Positions 22,425 through 35,226 of a stretch of DNA of 64,000 nt are shown here, in pieces (position 1 is the first letter of the stretch; each line of letters starts with the position of its first letter). This DNA is from Guadua angustifolia (taxonomy: Eukaryota > Streptophyta > Magnoliopsida > Poales > Poaceae). The stretch is from assembly GCA_036346375.1 (NCBI GenBank), contig CM070504.1, forward strand, positions 10,475,890-10,539,889. The letters are read 5' to 3'. Made by a program: the position numbers and the translations under genes. Below the pieces are notes generated by a model. It did no database searches. It saw nothing but the letters and a program-made list of their open reading frames with translations, and was not told where the DNA came from.

Positions 22425-25400
22425 ATGGCTTCCTCAAGGTCGATTTCCCCTTCCATCTGCGCACATCGAGCAAATCCGTTTGCTGTTGGTAATGGAGGTG
22501 ATTTGGCGTTCCCGTTGCTCTCTAAGGTGTGTCAACTAGGGGTGAAAACGGATCGGATACGAACAGATAATAGATCTATCATATTTGTTTTTAATTTTTT
22601 TCTCGGATGCGGATATGGATACGGATAGTCCGGATACGAATACGGATACGGATCGAATACGAATCAAATCGGATGCGGTTTCAAATATTTATCGGAACAT
22701 GATAACCCCTTAAATTGTACATAAAAAATGAATAGAAACACATAACTAATTGGTTTGATCAAAATATTATTGAAAATTGAACAAGTGTAAATAATATTTT
22801 CATTCACTTAAACAATAGTTAGATACCATATCGCAAATAAAATTATATAAAGTTTAGTTTATTACATACATATGATTAGTTCATCATACATATAGATTAA
22901 AACACAAAATAAAGGTAATCCTTGCTCAGAGATACAAATAGAAGCAAACACATAACAACTAAAACTTTGATAATACTTAGATATCATATCTCTAGGAAAA
23001 GTATATAACACTTATATGTAATGACTCAAGATTTATATTCTTAGTTAAATTATGTTTAAATAATAAATTATATATTTATGAGTTTTTTGCATTTTTAGCT
23101 ACTTATTTAATATATTTTCCTATCAAGAATAGAAGTTTTTTGAATTTTTGAGAAAAATAAAAAACTGATAAAATCTTGAAAATAATTTTTAAAATGTTAT
23201 ATTGTTACTGGAAATTTTTCAAAAAAATTCATAATTTTTAGAGTTGGTTTTCTAATTTTCATAATTAAAACTTGCTTTAAAGATTAATTAAATTAGAAAA
23301 CAATTCTGAAATTAAGACACCTTTTTTGGGCCAAAAGAGTGATCTTGGCCCAGCCCATATGTCTATCCGGATATCCGACCCACAATTATCCGGATTATCC
23401 GAATCCATATCCGTATCCGACGGATAATGAGCTATCGAATCCGTATCCGACAAAAAAAATCCGTATCTGATCCGATACTATCCAACGAATATCCGATCTG
23501 ACAGAATCCGTATCCGAAAATATCCGGATCGGTCGAAAAATATCGAACCGTTTTCAACCCTAGCGTCAACTGTCCTCGTCCCGATTGGCGCCATTTGGTG
23601 AATCTAGCGTTGGATCGAAAGGGCAATTTCGGGATGAGGAAATACTCCAGGAATTCGATGCTGACACATCGCCTTCATCCTCAGGCCCAGATGCAATGGG
23701 TGCGGCGGATGAATGTATTGAAGATTTTTCGGACAACTCTGGAGCATCCCTTGTAGCGCATCCGTCTCTAGGGTTCAGACAGCGCGAGGAGCGCACGTCT
23801 AGATCCAGAAAAATTTGCTCGAATCGGGGAATTTCTTGGTAATAGATTGCTTCCCGGCTTCTTCCCGTGATTACTTCTCCCCAAATCCCCGTTCCTTAAG
23901 CTTTGCCAAGGATTTTTGTGGCAAAGGAAAAGGAGATCCATCTTTTGCTGAGGTGTTGAAGATGGCGGATTGTGGATAGAATCACTGGGGGAGAGGTGGA
24001 GGTGGAGGTTTTGGTCGTGGATGGTGTCCACCGCCGCCGTTCAGGGGTCAGAGAAATTAGAGGGATCGTCACCAACAAAGGATTCCGCAGCATTGGTTTC
24101 CTCCAATCCAGGCTCCAAATCGATTCCCTCAAGCTCTTCATCAGTAGAATCAGGGTGCAGCAGAAAATCTCAGTAATCAGCGTGCTGGGATAAATCAACC
24201 TAAAGGTACTCCTCTTGATGCTCCAGTTGGGTCCGAGTCTCAATATGTTCACTCGATCTGCTACCATTGTGGAGAACATGGCCATTTGGTGGGAAGTTGT
24301 AAGAACCCTAAATTGTATTTCATTTGTGAAGATCTAAACCATCACGTTGATCATTGCCCTATTCGTCTGCAATCTCATTTTCTTGCTAAATATATTGGAA
24401 GTGCTGCTAATGGTCTGGGTTTTTTCTATCTTGAAGTCCCATAATCCAGTCGATGTGCATCGTTTAGATTTAACAATTGTGGTATTCTTACTATAGATCA
24501 AGGGGAGATTAGTTTGGCTGAATTGGAGAAAAATCTAGCTGGTATATTTGATTCTAAATGGCCTTGGCAAATTAGGCAGTTAGAATCTTTTAGATTCCTT
24601 GTTCGCTTTCCTCCTCATAAGAAAGTTACAGACCTAGCTCTTCTGCCTAGTTTCAATCTTTCTAAACCTGGGGTGACTATTTACATTGAGGCCTGGAAAG
24701 AGGAAATTGATGTTTTCGAAGAACTTCAAGAAGCTTGGGTTCAAATTAGAGGTGTCCCACCCAAATAGTGTACTTGGAAGGTTTTTGATCAGATTGCTTC
24801 ATGTTTTGGTTTATTACTCAATGTGGACTGGACTGGACTTTTTAAAAGTTTCTATGGGGTTGCTAGAATTCAGATTGCCCGTAGAGATCCTACCAAGATC
24901 CTGCAGCAGAGGTTAATGGGTGCTGAAAAGATTTTGTTCTTGATTACTTTGATGGTAGAAAAAAATGAAACCCCTGGCTCAGTTGAAGTAGATGGTCTGG
25001 ATGATGGAAATGATGATAACGATGATGGTTTTGATGATTTTGATGATAAAACTAAGAAATAGGAGGATAAAAGTGATGTCATGGTTACTGATCAGAACAT
25101 TGAGATGACTGAGCTTAAACATTCGGATCTTCTCTTAGTCAGTCTAAAGATTCTAATGCAACAGATCAGAAGGAAAAGACTGTTGGTTTGCAAGGTTTTG
25201 AAGTTGTAGTTGATGAGAAAAATGAGGTGTTTGAATCTGGCATGAGTGTGAAGAAATCCTGGGTCCAAATGCTCCACGAAAATGAGCAAAGCTTATAAAG
25301 AAGAGGTGATTGATGATGATAAATGTTTTGAGCTTCTTAAGGATTTAGAAATGATGGGTTCGGATGAGGATTGGGATGAAATCAGGGAGGAAGTTTCAGG

Positions 25401-26100
25401 AGAGCCAGATCTCTTGAATAGGTTGGGTAATGTGCAAGATGAGCAGCTATATGATCTTGAGGTTTTGGCCTCAAAGTTCTCTATTGGCAATCTGGAAGAT
25501 CTGCAAGATACTGATATCAAAGAGAATGAGTTCATGGGTGATCTATCTAATAATGCCCAAGAGGAGGATGTTATCAAGTCTCTTGAAGGTCATCTGGTGA
25601 ACAAAAGGCTGAAGAAATGGGGCCCAATTCCTAGCAAAAGGAGAAGTAAAAGGCTTGAAGATCAAGGCAAATCTATATTGCAAAAGGCTCAAGAATTGCT
25701 GCAAGTTAAAAATTTGGAGGACTGCCCCAAGCCAAAAGGTACATCTTTAAAAAGTTCTTTTGACTCTTTTTCTGTTCGGGAACTAAATGATTTAGCTGAA
25801 AAAGTTGATATCTCGATGGGTAGTTCTGACATTGAGAAAAATGATAATGCTCTGTTTTGTAAAGAATTTGATGCTGCTAGAATGATAAATTGTGTTAATA
25901 ATGTCTCTATGGGAGACAATAATAATGGAAAAGATAATAGTGCCAATTTGAGAGTAGAGTTTTGTGATGAAAAAGATAATGATCATGTTCTCTTGCCAGT
26001 GGCTTTGAAGGAGGTTGCTGCGGATACTGAGTTAGGAGAATGGACTGTGGTTGCTAAAAACAAACGGGGCAAGCACCCTAGGAAAGGTAGAGGGTCATGA
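22425..26100 (+). pseudogene. LINE 1 ORF1 (zinc-knuckle/DUF4283 protein), broken
   Basis: A likely start is ATG 22425 (MASSRSISPS). The frame runs to the hAT-like insertion at 22537 and resumes after it in the same frame, which supports coding across the insertion point. Later parts contain the knuckle CYHCGEHGHLVGSC (24258-24299) with a second degenerate one, a DUF4283-like region (LESFRFLVRFPPHKKV, WVQIRGVPPK), and an acidic Lys/Asp/Glu-rich C-terminal half ending EWTVVAKNKRGKHPRKGRGS at 26097. At least several stops and frameshifts interrupt it (for example near 23842, 24444 and 24766). The product would bind RNA in the LINE particle. The TGA overlaps the ORF2 start. Confidence 0.75.
22529..23570. 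mobile_element. hAT-like non-autonomous element nested in LINE 1
   Basis: The element proper is 22537-23562 (1026 bp), starting TAGGGGTGAAAACGG and ending CCGTTTTCAACCCTA, inverted copies of each other. It is flanked by the 8-bp near-duplicates GTGTCAAC (22529-22536) and GCGTCAAC (23563-23570). An 8-bp duplication fits the hAT superfamily. Subterminal zones are dense in CGGATACG/ATCCGTATCCG words; the middle is AT-rich with no coding capacity. Confidence 0.82.
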
Positions 26101-29100
26101 GAGGGCTTTTTTGGAATGTTAGGGGTTTAGGTCAATCTGGTAAGACTCATTGTTTAATGGATCTGATTTGGAACAATAAGGTTGATTTTGTAGGTCTTCA
26201 AGAGACTAAGAAGGAAAACTTCAGTAGTTATTTCCTTAGTACTATTTGTGGTTCTAAAAATTTTAATTGGTATTGGATGCCGGCCAAATTCTCTGCAGGG
26301 GGAATTTTGGTTGGGCTTAATGTTGATGTAATGGATATCTTGCATGTGGAAATTAAAGAATTCTCTGTTCAATGCCTAATTAGGTTCAACCGGCCGGATT
26401 TTGTTTGGAGACTTATTGTACTGTATGGTTCTCCTTATAATGAAGGTAAACAAGCTTTTATTTTTGAGCTTCATGAGATTTTCGTTGCGAACAATAATAC
26501 TCCTATTATGTTAGGAGGTGATTTTAATTTAGTCAGATCTCAAGCAGATAAAAGTAATGGTAGAGTAGATAGTAGATGGTGTAATAAGTTTAATGATTGG
26601 ATTGACCTGTGGGGTCTTATGGAATTGAAGCTTGCTGGTCGTCACTTCACTCGGACTAATAATCAAGAGAACCCAATCATGTCGATAATAGATAGAATTT
26701 TCTGTAGCACTTCCTTTGAAGAGCGTTTTCCGCTAGCGATTGCTTCTCCTCTAGCCAGGATTGGTAGTGACCATACACCTATTTTGTGGGATTCAGGGGA
26801 TGGTGCTCCTCGTGGCAATGTTAGTTATAAATTTGAGAAATGGTGGCTGCTTCATGAGGATTTCAAGGAGATTGTGTATAAAGCTTGGAAGATTCCAGTT
26901 AAAAGTAAAAAGGCTATTGATATTTGGCAAGCTAAAGTTAGGAATATCAGAAAGGTAACTAACGAGTGGAGTTGTAATATAGAGGCTAATATTAGGAGAA
27001 AGAAAAAATTACTTCTAGATGAGTTTGTTGCCTTAGATGTTATTTCTGAATCTAGAATCCTCTCTAATGCGGAGAAGTCTAGATTTGTGTTTGTTAAAAA
27101 AGAGCTTGATAACTTTTGGGCCATGGAAGAAACTAAAGCCAAACAAAGAGCTATAGATAGGAGTGTGAAAGAAGGTGATAGGAATACGAAGTATTTTCAT
27201 GCTATTGCTAGCCAGAGGTGTAGGAAGAATTTTATCTCTATTCTAGATGGGTTGGTAGGGCCGACTAGTGACACTAACAAAATGCTGAGTATTGCCTGTG
27301 ATTACTACAAATCTTTGTTTGGTTTTGAAACTAAACCGAGTATTAATATTAATGATCAATTCTTTGAGGAGGGTGAGAGAATTTCTTTTGAGGAAAACTT
27401 AATTTTAGAAGCTCTGTTTACTAAAGATGAGGTTAGAAAGGCAGTTTTTGAGTCTTACTCTGATGGGGTGCTGGGGCCTCATGGTCTTCCTTTCTTTTTT
27501 TACCAGAAGTTTTGGGATTTGGTCAAGAATGACTTACTCAACCTTTTTAGAGATCTGGAAAACGGTGGTCTAGACTTGTTTCGGCTTAATTTTGCTATGA
27601 TCTTATTGATTCCAAAAGAGAATAATGCTAGGAACATCAAGCAGTTTGGACCTATCAGCTTGCTGAACTTTAGTTACAAAATCATCACTAAAGTGCTTAC
27701 AAACAGATTCAGTCCGATCTGTAACAGGATCATTTCCCAAAGTCAAACTGCTTTTTTGAAGAATAGATATATTTTAGAAAGTGTTGTTACTGCTCATGAG
27801 ATTATCCATAAAATTCATCAAAACAAATCGCAAGGTATTGTTCTTAAGTTGGATTTCGAGTAGGTTTACAATAAAGTTAATTGGAAATTTTTAATGGATA
27901 TTTTGAATAATTGGGGTTTTGGTAACAAATGGCAAAGCTGGATTTATTCTTTGCTTCAGAAAGGATCAGTGGGGATCAAAATTAACAATGAGGAAAGTGA
28001 TTTCTTTCAAACAGGTAAGGATTTGAGATAGAGAGATTCGTTATCTCATATTCTATTTAATCTGGTTGTTGATATTTTTACTAGAATTTTGCAGAAGGCT
28101 ATTATTAATGGTTTAGTAGAAGGGCTTTGTAGCGATTTTTGCCCTGGAGGTATTATTAGTTTGCAATATGCTGATGATACTCTTCTTTTTCTTAAGAATG
28201 ATGGGAGATGTGTTGTTCATCTTAAATGGTTGCTTTCCTGTTTAGAGCATATGTCAAGTTTGAGAATCAATTTTCATAAGTGTGAGTTGATTCCCTTGGG
28301 CTGTGATGAAAATGAGATTGATCGGTATGCCAATATTCTTTGTTGCAAAGTTGGTTCTTTCCCCATTAAATATCTTGGTATTCCTCTCCATTATGATAAG
28401 ATTAATAAGAAAGATTTGCAGCCCTTGGTTGATAAAATCTTAAAAAGAATTGCAGGATGGAGGGGCAAATTACTTTCTTATGGTGGGCGATTGACTCTTA
28501 TTAAAGCGTGCTTATCGAGCATTCCTGTGTATCTGCGTTGTCTTTTTTCAAGTTTCTTAAATGGGCTCTTGATATTTTAAATTCTCATATGACGAATTGT
28601 CTCTGGAACGATTACAAAGGTCATAATAAGCTCCATTTAGCTAATTGGCATTTAGTTTGTATGGAGAAGGACTATGGTGGGCTCGGGATCCCTAATGTTA
28701 GAGATTTAAACCTGTGCCTGCTAGCTTCTTGGATTAAGAGGTTATATGCTAACGAAAACAAACAATGGGTTGATTTGATTAGGTTTAAATACAAGATTGA
28801 GAACCCTAATATTTTTGCTTGCCATCCCAAGCATACTTCTGTTTTTTGAAAAGGGGTTCTTTGGGCTCTTCAGGTTACTAAATTTGGGTACAGGTGGTCT
28901 GTGGGAAATGGGAAAAAGTCAGATTTTGGGAAGATATTTGGTTTGGTGTCTCTTGCTTAGCAATTTAGTTTTGGGATCTTTATGTTCTGGTTAATGAAAA
29001 AGGTTGTTCGATATCTGATATTTGGGATGGGTCCAATGTTAGGTGTACCTTTAGAAGGACCTTTTCAGGAAATTTGATGATTAGATAATTTGAACTAGTG

Positions 29101-29614
29101 GAAGTGGCGAAGAGTATTAATCTTCTGACGAGGAAGATTCTTTGGTTTGGCAGTATTCTAGCAAAGGTGTCTACTCGATTAAATCTCTTTTTATGCCATT
29201 ACAAATTTCAAGGGGGTTGTCCTAGTTTTTATTCCCGCAATTTGGAAGCTAATCGCTCCTCCAAAGGTTCAGGTTTTCCTTTGGCTTCTTGCTCATAATA
29301 AGATTATGACTAAAGACAATTTATTGAAGAGAGGCATTGATAAAGGGAGTGCTTGCTACTGCTGCAATGAGGTTGAATCGGTTAATCACATTTTCTTTGA
29401 CTGTGTTGTAGCTAAAAGCCTTTGGAGGTTGATTTCGGACTTATTTGATGTGAATATTGGTGCAAATTTTGAATTTGTAGCTCATTTTTGGTTGAGTAAC
29501 TCTAAAAATGGTGCTTTAAACTCGATTTGTGTTGCTACTCTTTGGAGTATTTGGAAAATTAGAAATAATATGGTTTTTCGTTTACAGGGTTGGTCAAATG
29601 TAAAAATCGTTTGA
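26097..29614 (+). pseudogene. LINE 1 ORF2 (endonuclease-reverse transcriptase), broken
   Basis: Starts at ATG 26097, overlapping the ORF1 stop (ATGA). N-terminal APE-type endonuclease motifs are MRGLFWNVRGLGQSG, GLQETKKE, LGGDFNLV and SDHTP. The reverse transcriptase follows, with the YADDTLLF catalytic motif near 28168. The frame is stopped by TAG at 27862 (in FE-stop-VYNK, normally FEKAYDK). It is stopped again near 28029 (LR-stop-RDSLSHILF) and shifted near 28540. The C-terminal zinc-finger region (DNLLKRG, CYCCNEVESVNHIFFDC) is at about 29315-29410. The enzyme would nick target DNA and reverse-transcribe the LINE RNA; this copy cannot. Confidence 0.88.
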
Positions 29615-30001
29615 AGAAGGGTGCTTGCTTTGCTGAGAGACTAGAATCCTTTGTTCACCGAGGGGGGGGGGAGCTGGAGGCCAAGGTGGCTTTGTTTTGC
29701 AAAAGTTTGGAAGCTACCATCCAAGCGCCACTGTTTGTGGAGTTCATGGCGATGAATTGAAGGAGTGAATCCATTTTCTGATGTTTGGCAGTTTTGTGGT
29801 TCTGAGGTGTTGCGTTTTACCGCTTATTGTCCGACAAGGTTGTAGTTTGTGGGTTTTGTAATTTGGTACTTTCCTTAGATGGTTTACTCTATGATGCTGG
29901 TTATGGTGGTTGGAAATTTGGTATGATCGTTAACTGAACTGTTGCTAGTTTCTTCAATGAAACTGGGACATCAGTTCTGATGTCTTTTCGATCTAAAAAA
30001 A

Positions 30002-30017
30002 ATGTGAGAGCTTTATG
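30002..30017. repeat. LINE 1 target-site duplication, right copy
   Basis: Identical to 22291-22306 over all 16 bp. Confidence 0.95.
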
Positions 30018-30070
30018 GCGCCAAACATTGTTCATAACATGGCAAAGAAAGTAAGAAAATAAAGCATCTC
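30018..30070 (+). terminator. Displaced phosphatase 3' UTR end with polyadenylation signal
   Basis: AATAAA at 30058-30063 would lie about 145 bases after the phosphatase stop codon if the LINE were absent, a normal distance. The LINE now puts 7.8 kb between stop and signal. Confidence 0.55.
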
Positions 30071-31286
30071 CTTGAAGAACGGGTGGAGCTCGTCGCCGCT
30101 TTATCTCGACATGCAAGTCAATCGGCAACGCGAAGCATCTTGGACGCCGTTGGGAGGCGGAGCTACGGCCAGAGCGGTGGCGGAGCCATCGCGTCGTTGT
30201 CGTCGCATCACGCCGGCGAGTGGGCCATATACGGAGTACGCCCACGTGTCAGCGCAACTAACCGGCCTTGTCGTCGATTCGCCCTCTGACCCGGTCCTGG
30301 TATCCGTGAGCCGTCCGATCACGACCGTGTGGCGTAGATCGAGTTGGTGAGAGACCGGAGACACTTTTCTCGTAAGGGTGCCTGCCTTAAACCGTATTAT
30401 TATCCGCCTCCCAGATTTGGACCGCGTCGCGTTCTTGGCCACTCGTTCTACTTTGGATGGCTCGGATCGAGGGGTAATTCGTACGTTGTGCAGGCACTTT
30501 TCCACGGATGGGTCCTTCCCTATCGGTTATCATCCGCGATCCGCCTCCACCTCCCAGATTTGGGTCCTGTTTTGTTAACAAATTTGCCAATATTTATCTT
30601 ATCAAATTCATTACCATTTACCAATATCTTTGGCCAAAGATTAGCAAGAAAATAGACTAGAGAACCAAGAAAGAATAAAATCTTACTAAAATTTAGGTAG
30701 TAAATCAAATTATCAACGCTACTAAAATTTAAAATTTAATAAGACCGAGCGTGGTAAATATTTTAAGATCGCGAATTTCCATCGCGGTCGTGGGCCGCTC
30801 GATCCACGTCGCGCGGCACACATTGAGGGGGAGCTTCAACCGTTTACACCTTCACGTGAGGACCGCGCGGCGCGACTCAGAACTAGACTTTGGGCCGAAA
30901 TCCAAACTGGCCGAGTCAACGGTCGCACAGCTTGGCATTTGGGCTGGCATGAGATTTGGGCTTTTTTTGTACCGTTTGGTAGGCGACGATAGCGCGGCCC
31001 GCCTCCACTCTCTCTCCTTCCCCTCCGGCGCCAAAACATCCCCCAAAAATTATCCCGCCAACGGAGCCAAAACCAGGCGCCCGCCGCGCGGCCACGAAAC
31101 CCGCGGCAAAACGCCGAAACCCAAGCCCCCAATTTCCCCCAGGAGCACGTTATAAGCGCGCAAATCTCATCGCCCGCTCGCGCAACTCGAAAGCGTTTCC
31201 GCTGCCGCCTCCGCGAAATCTTTCGAGAGACGACTCGATCGGGATCTGGGTGGGGTAGACAAGGAAGAGAGGAGAGGAGAGGAGGT
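30071..31286. other. Intergenic and RPA1 promoter region
   Basis: The left half contains a short repeated phrase CCTCCCAGATTTGG (about 30410 and 30550) and no recognised gene. The right half becomes GC-rich toward the RPA1 start and should hold its promoter. A long minus-strand open frame (30836-31426) runs across the promoter and exon 1 but resembles nothing. Confidence 0.45.
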
Positions 31287-31430
31287 ATGGCCATGGACGC
31301 CGCCAAGTCGGTGACGCCGGGCGCCGTGACCCTCATCCTGGCCAACCCGTCGCCAGATTCGGCCGCCGACGTGCCGGAGATCGTCGTCCAGGTCGTCGAC
31401 CTCAAGCCCATCGGCACCCGCTTCACGTGA

Positions 31431-31469
<39 letters not shown>

Positions 31470-34375
31470 ATCCAATCCTCTTTGCTCTCTGTGTAAGCGG
31501 TTAGCTTGCCTCACATCGCTCGTTTAGTCTTGCTTGCCATTTTGTGCTACAAATCGTCAGATCTGTTCTATGCGCGATTCTTTTGGGTGGTCAGTGAGTT
31601 TGACGATCTATTGTTGGTTTGTTGCCTTGCAGTTTCATGGCGAGTGACGGGAAGGCGAAGATAAAGGCGATGCTGCCCACTCACTTCGCGCCGGAGGTCC
31701 ACTGCGGCAACCTCCAGAACCTCGGCCTCGTCCGCGTCCTCGACTACACCTGCAACACCATCCCAAACCAGTCGGACAAGTAGGTCCACACGCGTCCTTC
31801 ACCCCCCATTAGACCATTCTTGTAGATTTCTTGTCCTTAATCTTTGCGCTATGTGCATGCATGGCACTGGCAGGGCCTTGATTATCACCAAATGTGAGGT
31901 CGTGTCCCAAGCGCTCGACGCCGAGATCAAGAGCGAGGTCAAGAAAGAAGAGGAGCCTGCGGCTCCAGTGAAGCCCAGGGGTGAAGGCGTCGTTCTGTCC
32001 AAGCCCGCAGGTGCGCCCCCGGTTCCAGTTGTGTTGAAGCCGAAGCAGGAATTGAAATCCGCCTCCCAGATTGTGAACGAGCAGCGCGGGAAGTAAGCGC
32101 TTCTTGCAGAACCTCATCCTTACTCTGTTGTCTCGCTTAAGACTTGTGAAGAATCGCAGTTCGTTGCTATCTTTTGTGCTTGCAGTGCTGCTCCCGCGGC
32201 GCGCTTGGCTATGACAAGAAGGGTCCATCCTTTGATCTCCCTGAATCCCTACCAGGGTAATTGGGTCATCAAGGTGCGGGTCACAAGCAAAGGCAACCTG
32301 AGAACGTACAGGAATGCCCGTGGAGAAGGCCATGTCTTAAACGTAGAGCTCACTGATGAGGATGTAAGTGCCTCTGGGTGATTTTGAATGCTTTGATAAA
32401 TGTAATTGCAGATTATGTGAATTTAGTTCTTCTTGTATGTGGATTGGTGATCTGAATTTGCTCGATTTGTCTACAGGGCACCCAGATCCAGGCTACCATG
32501 TTCAATGAGGCCGCGAAGAAGTTTTATCCAATATTTGAGCTGGGGAAGGTCTACTACATCTCCAAAGGATCGCTTAGAATTGCCAATAAGCAGTTCAAGA
32601 CAGTCCAAAATGACTATGAGATGACCCTGAATGAGAATGCTGTTGTTGAAGAGGCTGAGGGGGAAACTTTTATTCCACAGGTGCAATACAACTTCATCAA
32701 AATTGATCAGCTAGGATCATATGTTAATGGCAGGGAGCTAGTGGGTAAGTCGGTTATATTAATTCAGGGAGATGTCTTTGTTTCTTTGTGCTAGATGCAG
32801 TGTTGTGGCTAATTTTTACTTAACGTTCCATGTTTATTTCTGTAGATATTATCGGCATTGTTCAGAGTGTATCACCTACTCTAAGTGTTAGGAGAAAGAT
32901 TGACAATGAGACAATTCCGAAGCGAGACATTGTTGTAGCAGATGACTCGTAAGCATTATTTAGCCTGTTAAACTTTGTTGATGGTTTAAAATGTTCGTTA
33001 TGTTGTATGTGATAATTTACATTTAATTTGATGTCAGGAACAAAACTGTTGCTATTTCTCTTTGGAATGATCTTGCCACCACTGTTGGTCAAGAGCTCTT
33101 GGACATTGTTGACACTGCACCTATCATTGCGATAAAGAGCCTAAGAGTATCTGACTATCAAGGTCTGCTTGCCATCCCTATTCAATAAACTTTTCCTGTA
33201 TGCCACTAATATTCTATCCTATTTGCCAAGTGCATGCTAACGGTTTTCCTAGAACTTGTCTTCCAGGTGTGTCTCTTTCAACTGTTGGCAGAAGTACGCT
33301 TGTTATTAATCCTGACTTGCCTGAGACACCGAAGCTTAGAGCTTGGTAATATTCCCATCCTATACACTGCAGGCTTTCGATTAAGTTTTCAAACAACTAT
33401 CTACTAAGACTCTTGACCATATTTTGTCTAACAGGTACAACTCAGAAGGGAAGGATACTTCAATGGCATCAGTTGGTGCAGATATGGGTGCATCAAGGGC
33501 TGGTGGCTTGAAATCCATGTATTCTGATAGAGTTTCTCTGTCTCACATCACAAGTGACCCTAATTTGGGTCAGGATAAGGTACAATCTTGAATGTTTGCT
33601 GCAGTAGTGAGTTAATGTGAACCTTAATGTCTGGTGCAGAATTCATGGCTGCAAACTTGCAATTGCCCCAAGTTGACTTGTTTTGTTTTTGCAGCCTGTT
33701 TTCTTCAGCTTGAATGCCTATATAAGCCTTATCAAGCCTGACCAGACCATGTGGTACCGAGCCTGCAAGACCTGCAACAAGAAGGTGACTGAAGCAGTTG
33801 GATCAGGATACTGGTGTGAAGGATGCCAAAAGAACGATGCTGAGTGCTCATTGAGGTAGTTATGGGCCTTATGGCTGTATATTAGACCATACCGCTAGTA
33901 TTTGAGATGATATAGAGCCAAAGCTGACTGTTACCCTGGCTCCTTCAGGTTCATCATGGCCATCAAGGTCTCTGATCCATCCGGTGAGGCTTGGCTTTCT
34001 GTTTTCAATGAACATGCAGAGAGGATTATTGGCTGCAGCGCAGATGAGCTTGATCGGATTAGGAAAGAGGTAACTTCTGCCGATTCCCACTGACTTGAAG
34101 AATTGAATGTTCTATAGTTTTTTGTCTTCCAAATGCAACAGTTTGCTTTTTAACCTAAGAATGTGTTGCGATTGTTGCAGGAGGGTGATGACAGATATCA
34201 TCTCAAGCTGAAAGAAGCTACTTGGGTTCCTCATCTGTTCCGTGTCAGTGTCGCCCAGCAAGAATATATGAATGAGAAAAGGCAAAGGATCACTGTGAGG
34301 AGTGAAGCACCTGTTGACTACGCAACTGAATCAAGATACCTGCTCGAGGAGATCGCGAAGCTAACGGCTTGCTAG
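31287..34375 (+). CDS. RPA1: Replication protein A 70 kDa subunit
   Basis: Twelve exons: 31287-31426, 31633-31779, 31874-32092, 32186-32363, 32477-32744, 32846-32948, 33038-33162, 33267-33345, 33435-33579, 33695-33855, 33949-34069 and 34181-34375. They give 626 aa with all phases consistent and no stop. RPA1 is the large subunit of the nuclear RPA heterotrimer, which coats single-stranded DNA in replication, repair and recombination. Residues 1-115 form the N-terminal protein-interaction OB fold (LVRVLDYTCNTIPNQSDK). A Lys/Pro-rich linker follows. The DNA-binding OB folds start at LISLNPYQGNWVIKVRVTSK (about residue 183). The zinc ribbon of DBD-C is seen as CKTCNK and YWCEGC (about 488-512). 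The C-terminal trimerisation fold ends ESRYLLEEIAKLTAC. Length is normal for plant RPA1. Plants have several RPA1 classes; the class is not fixed here, though the rice neighbour order suggests RPA70b. Confidence 0.96.
31433..31468. repeat. (CT)n microsatellite in RPA1 intron 1
   Basis: About 36 bases of uninterrupted CT dinucleotides beginning a few bases after the exon 1 donor. Confidence 0.95.
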
Positions 34376-35226
34376 GTTCAATATTTTGGCGAAGTTTGCA
34401 GTACTTGTCCTGGATGCTTTTATGTCAAAAGGCTAGGTTCTTGAAATGTGGTAACTTAATGTTTTGTCCTTGCGGTTTTCACTGCAAGTATGTGCGTGCT
34501 CGTCTTAGATCGTCTGTAATATATCTAGACTAGAGGTTCGATTACCTTTATTCGAAGAGACCAGGATATGATGCAGTCGGACGGTTCTTTGTGATCTTAA
34601 TTAACAAGTTAGGTTCTACTTGCCAGCAATTGTGCTGAATAGGCAGCGATAACTTCACTTCGGGCTAATTGATGTCAGTTTGCTGCGCTCCGTGTTTTCC
34701 TGTGTATCATCCATCGTGTTCTAGAAACAAGTTATCCCAACTAGTGAAGATAACATGTCAACATGAAGGAATCATTTCACTATCTTTTCCCCGCATTCTG
34801 TGCAATTGCCTCATTTCTTGTCGATACTAGTCACTGTTCAGTTGCTCGTTGAGTCATTATCTACGCAAAAAGGTTTTTACAGTATAGATAGCTATGTAGC
34901 TAATGTACATGCCAAGATACTGACTGGGAAAATTGCAACTACGTGACTGGGAGCAGCGAGAAGCCATAAACCATTAACCAGTCGCTATCATAAAATTTGC
35001 ACAAGTATGAATTTCTGGGACATCTACTTGGAAAACAGAAATGAAGTTGCAGGAGAACAAGTGATGCTCAGAAAAATTCAACAATGGAGTCATGTTACCA
35101 TTTAGATGTTAGTAGGAGCGATCTCCGACCATTTCTACATAAAAGCAATCTGACAATGCGATTCTACTCTGAAGCTAAGCTGAAGGCTGAAGCTCTAGAA
35201 CAGTTGCAAGACATGCAGTCCGAGGT
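34376..35226. other. 3' flanks of RPA1 and Ninja gene
   Basis: Region between two convergent stop codons. It should hold both 3' UTRs. No separate gene was recognised. Confidence 0.5.

Larger units (their letters stand above)
22307..30001 (+). mobile_element. L1-type LINE, nearly full length, interrupted by a hAT-like element
   Basis: Bounded by a perfect 16-bp target duplication and ending in a short poly(A) (29995-30001). Without the nested hAT-like insertion it is about 6.7 kb, usual for a complete plant L1. It carries ORF1 (zinc-knuckle, DUF4283-like nucleic-acid binding) and ORF2 (endonuclease plus reverse transcriptase plus terminal zinc finger), both broken by stops and frameshifts. 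It lies in the sense direction within the phosphatase 3' UTR. Confidence 0.93.

Noticed and set aside
22304..22492. Open frame after the phosphatase stop as a separate small gene
   Set aside because: It crosses the LINE 5' border; the LINE ORF1 start at 22425 in another frame explains the coding look.
30836..31426. 196-residue minus-strand open frame across the RPA1 promoter and exon 1
   Set aside because: Overlaps coding exon 1 in antisense; composition follows GC bias; no similarity recognised.
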